From positions 1,589,747 to 1,653,746 of the forward strand of contig NC_079488.1 of assembly GCF_020520425.1 (NCBI RefSeq): DNA of 64,000 nt, read 5' to 3'. Each line of letters starts with the position of its first letter. The stretch's first letter is position 1. This DNA comes from Spinacia oleracea (Eukaryota > Streptophyta > Magnoliopsida > Caryophyllales > Amaranthaceae). This document shows positions 1 through 8,935 of the stretch, piece by piece. The position numbers were made by a program, and so were the translations under genes. A model generated the notes under the pieces. It worked only from the letters and a program-made list of their open reading frames with translations, made no database searches and had not been told where the DNA came from.

Positions 1-61
1 GTCCAGAGGTGTTTCTCGGTTTCAGAGTTCAACTGATCAAATAAACAGATAATCATAGCCT

Positions 62-286
62 ATGATTCATCCGAGCACGGCCATGCATTTCACAGTTTCT
101 AGCTCTCCGAGTGGCCTTGTACAACTTTTAAGCATCTCATCCCGATTTATGGAAGGACAATCCCAATCTTGCGATCTTGAGATTAGACTTCGTTTGATAG
201 GTGATTACCTGAGCGTTGCCTTTATAGCCTCCTTTTACGGTGCGACGGTTGGTCAACGTCAAAGCAACCAGTTCTCAAACAAGTAA
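62..286 (+). other. Antisense ORF in the 3' region of Copia element 1
   Basis: An ATG-started ORF of 74 codons on the strand opposite to gag-pol, between the RNase H region and the 3' LTR. The same frame is open in element 3 (17463-17687) and in the otherwise decayed element 4 (61116-61340), with only a few amino-acid changes. No domain is recognised. Additional antisense ORFs downstream of pol are known in some plant LTR retrotransposon families. Whether this one is translated is unknown, and conservation by recent common descent is an alternative. Confidence 0.35.
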
Positions 287-765
287 TCTCAAATCACTCA
301 GGTATTGAGGATTTAGTGTCTAATAATTTTAATGAAATTTACTTATGACAGATTTTCATCTCTTACAGTAAAGTTTCATAGGTCTTGTCCGATACTAGTC
401 TTCACAAAGTTAGTATCTATGCAAATGATTATGACATTGCCATGTCCACATAGTTCAAGAAACAGAACTACTAGTCATCTTGCATTCTAATCGTCTAACG
501 TTTTCTATGCGTCCAATTTTATAGAAAACTCCGACTAGGGACCATTTTCAACCTTTGACATTCAAGTTCACTTGATAGACATTTCTTAGTCACAGGACTG
601 GTCCTGACAGTCTATCTTGAATATATCGTCAAATTGAAGGGACTCATCATTTAATAAACCACAAATTAAATGGAAAAATGAATTCTCTTCATTTATTGTG
701 AATGATTAACCAATAATGTTTTACAAAGATTTAAACTCTAAAATTTAAAACATTAAACAGAGACA

Positions 766-3700
766 TCAAAGCCATTCTCCAATATGCTTGATTCCCATTG
801 CTGCAGTGTGTGAGTTGTGCTTCGCCTGCGGCAGAGGTTTAGTCAATGGATCTGATATGTTGTCATCAGTTCCAATTTTGCTTATCTCGACTTCTTCTCT
901 TTCAATGAACTCTCGTAGAAGGTGAAATCTACGAAGTACATGCTTGACTCTCTGGTGGTGTCTAGGCTCCTTTGCCTGTGCAATAGCTCCGTTATTATCA
1001 CAATACAGGGCTATTGGTCCTTTAATGGAGGGGACTACACCAAGTTCACCTATGAACTTCCTTAGCCATATAGCTTCCTTTGCTGCTTCATGTGCAGCAA
1101 TGTACTCCGCTTCAGTTGTAGAATCCGCAATGGTGCTTTGCTTAGCACTTTTCCAGCTTACTGCTCCTCCGTTGAGGCAGAAGACAAACCCAGACTGTGA
1201 TCTGAAATCATCTTTGTCGGTTTGGAAACTTGCGTCCGTATAGCCTTTAACAATTAATTCATCATCTCCACCATAGACCAGGAAGTCATCTTTGTGCCTT
1301 TTCAGGTACTTCAGAATGTTCTTGGCAGCAGTCCAATGCGCCTCTCCTGGGTCTGACTGGTATCTGCTCGTAGCACTGAGTGCGTACGCAACATCCGGGC
1401 GTGTACATATCATAGCATACATTATTGAACCAATCAATGATGCATGTGGAATCCCATTCATTCGTCTACGCTCATCAAGTGTTTTTGGGCACTGATTCTT
1501 GCTTAGAGTCATTCCATGAGACATGGGTAGGTAGCCTCGCTTGGAGTCCGCCATCTTGAACCTATCAAGCACCTTATTGATATAAATGCTTTGACTAAGT
1601 CCAATCATCTTTTTAGATCTATCTCTGTAAATCTTGATGCCCAATATGTACTGTGCTTCTCCTAGATCTTTCATCGAAAAACATTTCCCAAGACAAATCT
1701 TGACAGAGTTCAACATAGGAATGTCATTTCCGATAAGTAATATGTCGTCGACATATAATACCAGGAAAGAAATTTTGCTCCCACTGACCTTCTTGTATAC
1801 ACAAGATTCGTCTGCGTTCTTGATGAAACCAAAGTCACTGACTGCTTCATCAAAACGTATATTCCAGCTCCTGGATGCCTGCTTCAATCCGTAGATTGAC
1901 TTCTTTAGCTTGCATACCTTTTTAGCATTCTTTGGATCCTCAAAACCTTCAGGCTGTGTCATAAACACAGTTTCTGTTAAAACGCCGTTTAAGAAAGCAG
2001 TTTTGACATCCATCTGCCATATTTCGTAATCGTAATATGCAGCGATTGCTAACATTATCCGAATAGACTTTAGCATTGCAACTGGTGAAAAGGTTTCATC
2101 GTAATCCACACCGTGGACTTGCCTGTAACCTTTTGCAACCAATCTAGCTTTGAAAACTTCAAGTTTCCCATCCTTGTCCTTTTTCAGTTTGAAAACCCAT
2201 TTGCTTCCAATGGCTTGGTAGCCATCTGGCAAATCGACCAAATCCCATACTTGGTTTTCAGACATGGAGTCTAATTCAGATTGCATGGCTTCTTGCCATT
2301 GCTTGGAGCTAGGACTCGTCATAGCTTGTTTGTAAGTCGCAGGTTCATCACTTTCAAGTAATAGAACGTCATAGCTCTCGTTCGTCAAAATACCTAAGTA
2401 CCTTTCCGGTTGAGATCTATATCTTTGCGATCTACGCGGGGTAACATTTCTAGATTGACCATGATTCTCACCAGATTCTTCTAAAGATCTCTGAGTTTCA
2501 TCCTGAATGTCATCTTGAGCATTCTCTAGAGTTTGTTGTTCGACTCGAATTTCTTCGAGGTCTACTTTTCTCCCACTTGTCATTTTGGAAATGTGATCTT
2601 TCTCCAAAAAGACACCATCTCGAGCAACAAACACTTTGTTCTCAGATGTATTGTAGAAGTAATACCCCTTTGTTTCCTTTGGATAGCCCACAAGGATACA
2701 TTTGTCAGATTTTGGATGAAGTTTGTCTGAAATTAATCGTTTGACGTATACTTCACATCCCCAAATCTTAAGAAAAGACACATTTGGAGGCTTTCCAAAC
2801 CATAATTCATATGGAGTCTTTTCGACAGCTTTAGACGGAGCTCTATTTATAGTGAGTGCAGCTGTATTTAGTGCATGTCCCCAAAATTCTAATGGAAGCT
2901 TGGCCTGACCCATCATTGACCTGACCATGTCTAGCAAGGTTCTGTTCCTCCGTTCCGACACACCGTTCCATTGTGGTGTTCCTGGAGGAGTCAATTCTGA
3001 TAGAATTCCACATTCTTTCAGATGGTCATCAAATTCATAGCTCAGATATTCACCGCCTCTATCAGACCGCAGTGCCTTAATCTTCTTGCCTAATTGATTC
3101 TCTACTTCACTCTGAAATTCCTTGAATTTGTCAAAGGATTCAGACTTATGCTTCATTAGGTAGACATAACCATACCTACTGAAGTCATCAGTCAAAGTGA
3201 TAAAGTAGCTGAAACCACCTCTAGCATTTGTACTCATTGGTCCACATACATCTGTATGGATTAAACCCAATAGTTCATTTGCTCTTTCTCCAATTTTAGA
3301 GAAAGGTTGCTTTGTCATTTTGCCAAGTAAACATGATTCGCATTTACCATAATCCTCTAAGTCAAATGGTTCTAGAATTCCTTCCTTTTGAAGTCTTTCT
3401 AAGCGTTTCAAGTTTATATGGCCTAATCGACAATGCCACAGATAGGTGAGATCTGAATCATCCTTTTTGGCCTTTTTGGTATTTATGTTATCTACTTGTT
3501 TGTCGTGATCTAATAAATAAAGTCCATTGACTAATCTAGCAGATCCATAAAACATCTCTTTAAAATAAAACGAACAACTATTGTCTTTTATTAAAAAGGA
3601 AAATCCCTTAGCATCTAAGCAAGAAACTGAAATGATGTTTTTAGTAAGACTTGGAACATGGAAACATTCTTCCAGTTCCAAAACTAGCCCGGAGGGCAAC

Positions 3701-4752
3701 GACAAATAGTAAGTTCCTACAGCTAATGCAGCAATCAGTGCTCCATTTCCCACTCGTAGGTCGACTTCACCCTTGCTTAACTTTCTACTTCTTCTTAGTC
3801 CTTGTGGATTGGAACATAAGTGTGAGCCACAACCTGTATCTAATACCCAAGAAGTTGAATTAGCAAGTATACAGTCTATAACGAAAATACCTGAAGATGG
3901 AACGACTGTTCCGTTCTTCTGATCTTCCTTTAGCTTTGGACATTCTCTTTTGTAATGGCCTATTCCATCACAATAAAGACAGCTTGATGTGGACTTGTCC
4001 TGCTTTGATTTAGCATTTCCCTTGGACTTTCCACCTTTCTTGAACGGTCTCTTTCTAGCCTTGAGTAAATCTTTGGCTTCACAGTCCAGTATTATTTCAG
4101 CCTTTCTGACAAGGTGAACAAATTCTGCAACTGTTTCTTCTCTTGGTTCACTTAGGTATAGTTGCTTGAAGCGACCAAACCCACTGTGTAGTGAATTGAG
4201 CAAGACAGAGACTGCCATCCTTTCGCTTATTGGTGTTCCTAGTAGACTTAGGCGATCAAAGTATGAACACATAAGATCCACATGGAACCTCAGTGGGACG
4301 CCTACCCTCTGTTTAGTGCGAAGGAGCTGAACATGTGTTTCTTGGACCTCCATCCTATAACACCTGTTGGGAGAACTAACCTTTAGACCAGACATTGATT
4401 CAATCAACTCATGGACGTTCAGGTCCCTGTCCTCCGTGCTTCCACGACAGATATCCCTCAGATTCTTGATGAGCGTAAAAGGTTCATAGGCTACAAACCT
4501 TCTAGCCCAATCATCAGGGATATTGTTCAGCATGAGACTCATAACCTTTTTGAGATCCGCATCCCAGGCGTAAAATCTCTCAGGGGTCATGTCTCTGGCA
4601 TAGTAGCTTGGCATGGGATGTGACAGTACATACTCAAGTCCATTGAGTTTGACTATTTCAACTAGCTTAGCTTCCCATTCAAGAAAATTTGCCAGGTTCA
4701 GCTTGACCATAAGCTCAGAACCTATGATGATGTTTTGATTGTTGTTTGCCAT
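766..4752 (-). CDS. Copia gag-pol polyprotein, intact (element 1)
   Basis: Single frame of 1328 codons from ATG at 4752 (MANNNQN...). The frame is open 31 codons further upstream, but the MANNN start is shared with elements 2 and 3 and is preferred. Domains in order: gag; a CX2CX4HX4C zinc knuckle (CLYCDGIGHYKREC); an aspartic protease with DTG (WVLDTGCGSHLC); an integrase with HCRLGH, HTDVCGPM, SDRGGEY and SERRN motifs; a reverse transcriptase with YVDDILL; and RNase H with TDAS and a TEAEY segment. It lets the element replicate through virus-like particles and integrate its cDNA. No stop or frameshift is visible, so this may be the autonomous copy for the family in this window. The Copia order (integrase before reverse transcriptase) is clear; the exact lineage is not assigned. 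Confidence 0.95.
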   Translation of the reverse strand: MANNNQNIIIGSELMVKLNLANFLEWEAKLVEIVKLNGLEYVLSHPMPSYYARDMTPERFYAWDADLKKVMSLMLNNIPDDWARRFVAYEPFTLIKNLRDICRGSTEDRDLNVHELIESMSGLKVSSPNRCYRMEVQETHVQLLRTKQRVGVPLRFHVDLMCSYFDRLSLLGTPISERMAVSVLLNSLHSGFGRFKQLYLSEPREETVAEFVHLVRKAEIILDCEAKDLLKARKRPFKKGGKSKGNAKSKQDKSTSSCLYCDGIGHYKRECPKLKEDQKNGTVVPSSGIFVIDCILANSTSWVLDTGCGSHLCSNPQGLRRSRKLSKGEVDLRVGNGALIAALAVGTYYLSLPSGLVLELEECFHVPSLTKNIISVSCLDAKGFSFLIKDNSCSFYFKEMFYGSARLVNGLYLLDHDKQVDNINTKKAKKDDSDLTYLWHCRLGHINLKRLERLQKEGILEPFDLEDYGKCESCLLGKMTKQPFSKIGERANELLGLIHTDVCGPMSTNARGGFSYFITLTDDFSRYGYVYLMKHKSESFDKFKEFQSEVENQLGKKIKALRSDRGGEYLSYEFDDHLKECGILSELTPPGTPQWNGVSERRNRTLLDMVRSMMGQAKLPLEFWGHALNTAALTINRAPSKAVEKTPYELWFGKPPNVSFLKIWGCEVYVKRLISDKLHPKSDKCILVGYPKETKGYYFYNTSENKVFVARDGVFLEKDHISKMTSGRKVDLEEIRVEQQTLENAQDDIQDETQRSLEESGENHGQSRNVTPRRSQRYRSQPERYLGILTNESYDVLLLESDEPATYKQAMTSPSSKQWQEAMQSELDSMSENQVWDLVDLPDGYQAIGSKWVFKLKKDKDGKLEVFKARLVAKGYRQVHGVDYDETFSPVAMLKSIRIMLAIAAYYDYEIWQMDVKTAFLNGVLTETVFMTQPEGFEDPKNAKKVCKLKKSIYGLKQASRSWNIRFDEAVSDFGFIKNADESCVYKKVSGSKISFLVLYVDDILLIGNDIPMLNSVKICLGKCFSMKDLGEAQYILGIKIYRDRSKKMIGLSQSIYINKVLDRFKMADSKRGYLPMSHGMTLSKNQCPKTLDERRRMNGIPHASLIGSIMYAMICTRPDVAYALSATSRYQSDPGEAHWTAAKNILKYLKRHKDDFLVYGGDDELIVKGYTDASFQTDKDDFRSQSGFVFCLNGGAVSWKSAKQSTIADSTTEAEYIAAHEAAKEAIWLRKFIGELGVVPSIKGPIALYCDNNGAIAQAKEPRHHQRVKHVLRRFHLLREFIEREEVEISKIGTDDNISDPLTKPLPQAKHNSHTAAMGIKHIGEWL
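2569..2581 (-). other. Candidate central polypurine tract inside pol (element 1)
   Basis: On the sense strand this reads GACAAGTGGGAGA, within codons for MTSGRK downstream of the integrase core. The same 13 bases form the 3' polypurine tract next to the LTR in element 3 (17304-17316) and element 4. Ty1 is known to prime plus-strand DNA at a second, internal tract in pol. The role here is inferred from sequence identity alone. Confidence 0.4.
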
Positions 4753-7537
4753 ATTTAAAACTACAATTGAAAAGAATAAACAAATAAATAACCATTCACA
4801 GTTTCTCTTAATAAACTTAAATTCTAGCATACATGCATAATTCAATGTTTATTAAGCATTTTATTCAAGTTATGTGTTCCGGCAGGTGTGAATAAAATGA
4901 TTCCAAGAACTAAGCACAGTTTGTCGACTTAATCCTAAAACATCTTAGGTAAGCAAAAGCCTTTTGCTAATAGTCTAGAAACTATTCTTGGTTGATAGGT
5001 ACGTCTAAGAACTTATTAGGTAAACCTATCGATTTTGCCACGACATAAAAGGACTCCTTACTTATATCGTTGAGTTTCACCAAAACTAACATGTACTCAC
5101 AATTATTTGTGTACCTTGCCCCTTTAGGACCAATAAGTAACACCTCGCTGAGCGAAAACTATTACTAGATTGATGTAAAGGATATCCAAGCAAGTGTATA
5201 TTTTGGCATGGCACCTTTTAACTCAATTTTTAAGTTTGGAACTTAAGACTCTTACTATGTTGGTTAGATTTTAAGTGAACTAAAATCCTTAATCATGCAA
5301 CATAATCAAGCTTTTGATCTCATGCATTTTAAGACATATTTAAAAGCAATAAATAACTTAAAACATGCATAAGATAAATGTGATCTAGTATGGCCCGACT
5401 TCATCTTGAAGCTTTAACTTCAAAGTCCGTCTTGAAAATCTCCGTGGGAGGCACCATTTTCTTCAAATAGGATAAGCTATAATTAAAACTAATTACAACT
5501 ACTTGATGGTACGCAGACCATATTTGAATTGAAAAACGACTTTGGTACTATAGACCAATTACATTCAAATTAATGGTACGCAGACCATATTTTCTATCCT
5601 ATTTGGGCCATACTAGTCACTTCATAACCTGCAAAACAGTACATATACAATATATACCATTCACCCATTCATTATCATGAATGGCCCACATAGCTGGTTA
5701 GTAAAACACATCATGCATCACGTAAACATTTGCAGCAATTAATCAAGGGCACCAATAATCTACCAATTATTCAGTCCTTATTAATTCTAATCAAGTTGTT
5801 TTAACCTTAAGGATTTGTAGACCTAATCAAGAGTTTATGACTAAAAGGGCTCCCACTTAAACCAATAAATTCATATGCTTTACTAATTTTAAACATAAAA
5901 ATGTATTTCTAGTCTAACCGGAAACATACAAATTTAATTAAAATTTAAAGCTCATATAAATTTATAATTGAATCCAAAAAGTTTAATTTAATTTCAGTCG
6001 TATTTAAATTAATTCATGATTTTAATTTTAGTAAAATAATTAGAATAAATAAAATTTATTATAATTACAATATTCAAAATTAAACTCCAAGAAAATAATT
6101 TAAATTATTAATTTTAAAATTAATTAAAATTACGTAAACTGAAAATTTCAAATTAAAATTTCAAAACGATCTAATCGCAACGCAAACACCTCACGCATCA
6201 CACGCCCATGGGCCACACGCACACAGCCATCTCTGGCCATGTGCGCGCAGCCCATGCGCTGTGTCGCATAGCTGTTGCTACTACCCTTCGCAAGCCATCG
6301 CGCGAGCTGGTGCTCGCTGCGCGCACGCCAGCGCTCGATGCACGCGAGCCATCGCTCGCTGCGTTCGCTCGCTAGCGCTCGCTGCACGCGGGCCAGCGCT
6401 CGCTTCGTGCACTCGCCAGCGCATGCTGTGCGCGCTCGCTAGCGCTCGCTTGGTGCGAGCCAGCGCTCGCTGCGCGCGGCATCGACGCTGGGCGCAGCAC
6501 TCGTGGCACGCGAGCTGGCGCTCGCTGCGCGCGAGGCTGCGCGCGCTTGCGCGAGGCAGTGCGCGTTGTGGCAAGGCTCGCTTGCTGCCCACACGCGACT
6601 GTCGTGCCTTGCCTTCGCCCATGCCCATTCGTCCATTGCTCATAGCCCACGACACAAGGCAGGGCTGCTGCCTTGTGCTCGTGCACCATGCCCTTGCTCA
6701 TTGCATTCGTGCCGCATGGGCGACGAGCTCCCTTGCTCGTCGTCACATGCCCGCACTATACAACACCCCTTAAGGGTAACACGTAGCGTCCATTGCTTTG
6801 TGCGTGCAAGTTATATGAACGAATCGCATAAAATTTAAAAAATTTATATTTAAAATTAAATGACAAATTAATAAATTAATATTAATTTCATAATTTTAGG
6901 GCGAAAAATCGAAAATTTATTATTCAATTGATTTCCGATTAACATGGATTCAAGTCTAGGTCATAAAAATTTAAAATTTATCATAAATTTACAATTTTTA
7001 TGGTGGTTTTTAATCATAGGTATCTAATTAAATTATAATTAATTATGAAAATCAAATTAATTCTAAATTATTCTAATTTTCAACAAATTAGTCATAATTA
7101 CAAATTAGATTGCATAATTAACAAGGCTAGGCATTCAAACTTGTTAAACATATACAGTAGGTCAATCAAAAATTCAAGATTTATCAACAAGAATCGCAAA
7201 TATTTAATTTAACATCTTAAATTTACGAAATTTTGCATTCGAAAAACTAAAACCTTCGAAAAGTCATAGTTAGGCTTCGAATTTGAGAATTCTGGGTTCG
7301 GCAGAAAAACACTATTTTTGTCAAAATTTTAGAATGCCTTTTACATGCGGAATTGACACAAAAATCACTCGATTTGGATGAGTAACGAAGAAACTGCCGA
7401 AAAACTGCGTATGTATAATTAAATAAACGCAATTTGCAATTAATTAACAATTACGAAAATTAATCACCCCTTTTAATTCTTGCAAATTTGTAATATTTAA
7501 CCATGTTCATGCAATTTAGATTATGAAAATAATAAGA
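4753..7537 (-). other. Leader of element 1 between primer binding site and gag
   Basis: A long untranslated leader, mostly AT-rich, with a GC-rich island at about 6180-6780. It contains a short sense-strand open segment near 4985-5130, ending ...FLDVPINQE, that is also open in the other three elements. It also has a conserved AAGTGGGAGC motif around 5850 and two ATGGTACGCAGACCAT-like direct repeats near 5500-5590. No gag-like or host gene is visible. Confidence 0.7.
6180..6780. repeat. GC-rich imperfect tandem repeats in the element 1 leader
   Basis: A stretch dominated by variants of GCGCTCGCTGCGCGCGAGCC with a period of roughly 20-30 bases, in sharp contrast to AT-rich flanks. The equivalent place in elements 2 (13320-13740), 3 (23590-24120) and 4 (53500-54000) is also GC-rich but differs in repeat content. 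Several overlapping ORFs run through it on both strands; these are composition artefacts. Confidence 0.7.
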
Positions 7538-7551
7538 GGCTCGTGATACCA
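7538..7551 (-). other. Primer binding site, initiator tRNA-Met type (element 1)
   Basis: The sense strand reads TGGTATCACGAGCC one base inside the 5' LTR. It matches the common plant Copia site TGGTATCAGAGCC, complementary to the 3' end of initiator tRNA-Met, except for one extra C. Elements 2 and 3 have the same site; element 4 has TGGTAACACGAGCC. Confidence 0.8.
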
Positions 7552-7552
7552 C

Positions 7553-8935
7553 TGTTAGGTTATGATACATATGACAATTCATAAATCATGCGGAAAAAAC
7601 CATTTAGCCAGGAATACATATTATTTACACATAATCATATAGCATAGTTTAGATGCATACTCTTTGTTGCGTTCCTTCCCTAGCTGCGCCCGGACCGAAC
7701 AAGAACAAGTCTTTAGGACTCCAAGTGTCGTCCCTCCGTAGATAGTCCACAGCACGTCCGGATCCGCCTTAAGATTGACCAACTAGAATCGCCCTTAAGG
7801 TACTAATAATTTCGGCACTTTTAGGCAAGGTATGTGACTGAATTTTTCTCTCAAAAACTCACTTTGAATACTTGAATAATCTCTGTAAATATGTGACCCT
7901 AGGCACCTATTTATAGTGTTATGGAAAAGGTTTTGGAATCCTATTAGGATACTAATTTATTTAATTATAATCCTACTAAGACTCTAATTAAATAATCATT
8001 ATCTAATAGTTTTAGGATTTAATCATATTTCGAATCCCGATTGCTTTAGGATTCCCGCACAAGCATTGCATGAGCATCGTACACCCGCGCAAGCCTTGCG
8101 GCCCACGCTAGGCGCACAGCGCTCGGCCCACTGCTGTGCTCTCGCGCGCGCGCCCCCAGGCCTTGGCTGGGCCTGGCCTTGCGCTGGGCCTGGTCGAGGC
8201 TTGGCATGCGATGGTGCGTGTTGGCTCGCTGGGCGATGGCCTGGCTTCGTGTTGGGCCTTCGTCTAGCGGGCCTCGTCCGATGCTAATTCGTACGATACG
8301 CTTCCGATTAAATTCCCGATTCCGGAATTCATTTCCGATACGAACAATATTTAATATTTCCGATTCCGGAATCAATTTCCGTTTCGAACAAATATTTAAT
8401 ATTTCCGTTTCCGGAATTATTTTCCGATTCCGATAATATTTCCGATTCTGACAATATTTCCGTTTCCGGTAATATTTCCGATTCCGGCAATATTTCCATT
8501 TCCGATAATATTTTCCGATACGTACCATGTTTCCGTTTCCGGCAACATCTACGACTTGGATAATATTTATATTTCCGATACGATCCATATTTCCGTTTCC
8601 GGCAATATCATCGTTTCCGGAGTATTCATTTCTTGCCTGTGACGATCTCAGCTCCCACTGAAACCAAGATCCGTCGATTCCGAATATCCATAGATGGAGT
8701 ATTTAATGCCATTAAATACTTGATCCGTTTACGTACTATTTGTGTGAACCTACGGGTTCAGTCAAGAGTAAGTTGTGGATTAATATCATTAATTCCACTT
8801 GAACTGAAGCGGCCTCTAGCTAGGCATTCAGCTCACTTGATCTCACTGAATTATTAACTTGTTAATTAATACTGAACCGCATATATTAGACTTATCATTG
8901 AATGCATACTTGGACCAAGGGCATTATTTCCTTCA
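7553..8935 (-). repeat. 5' LTR of element 1
   Basis: On the sense strand the LTR runs from TGAAGGAAATAATG to ATAACCTAACA, about 1.38 kb, with TG/CA ends. A likely TATA box (TATAAATA on the minus strand) is at 7906-7913. The U3 part has an array of CGGAAAYGGAAATATT-type units (about 8300-8600) and a GC-rich variable tract (about 8060-8280). The primer binding site follows directly, which sets the element's direction. Confidence 0.92.

Larger units (their letters stand above)
1..8935 (-). mobile_element. Copia element 1 (3' LTR lies left of the window)
   Basis: Ty1/Copia LTR retrotransposon read on the minus strand. The 5' LTR is at 7553-8935, the primer binding site follows at 7538-7551, then a leader of about 2.8 kb, an intact gag-pol frame at 766-4752, and a 3' untranslated part at 1-765. 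Alignment with element 3 shows that the window opens about 100 bases inside the 3' polypurine tract, so the 3' LTR must lie just outside. The outer LTR end abuts the reverse transcriptase codons of element 2, so element 1 is inserted into element 2. TAACC at 8936-8940 is the candidate target-site duplication; its partner is outside the window. Confidence 0.93.

Noticed and set aside
944..4623. Plus-strand ORFs of 60-100 codons across the gag-pol of elements 1-3
   Set aside because: They are shadows of the conserved minus-strand polyprotein; conservation follows from the coding strand.
6148..6838. Several overlapping Ala/Arg-rich ORFs on both strands in the GC-rich leader block
   Set aside because: Five frames are open at once, as expected from GC-rich repeats. 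The protein sequences are low-complexity and not conserved between elements.
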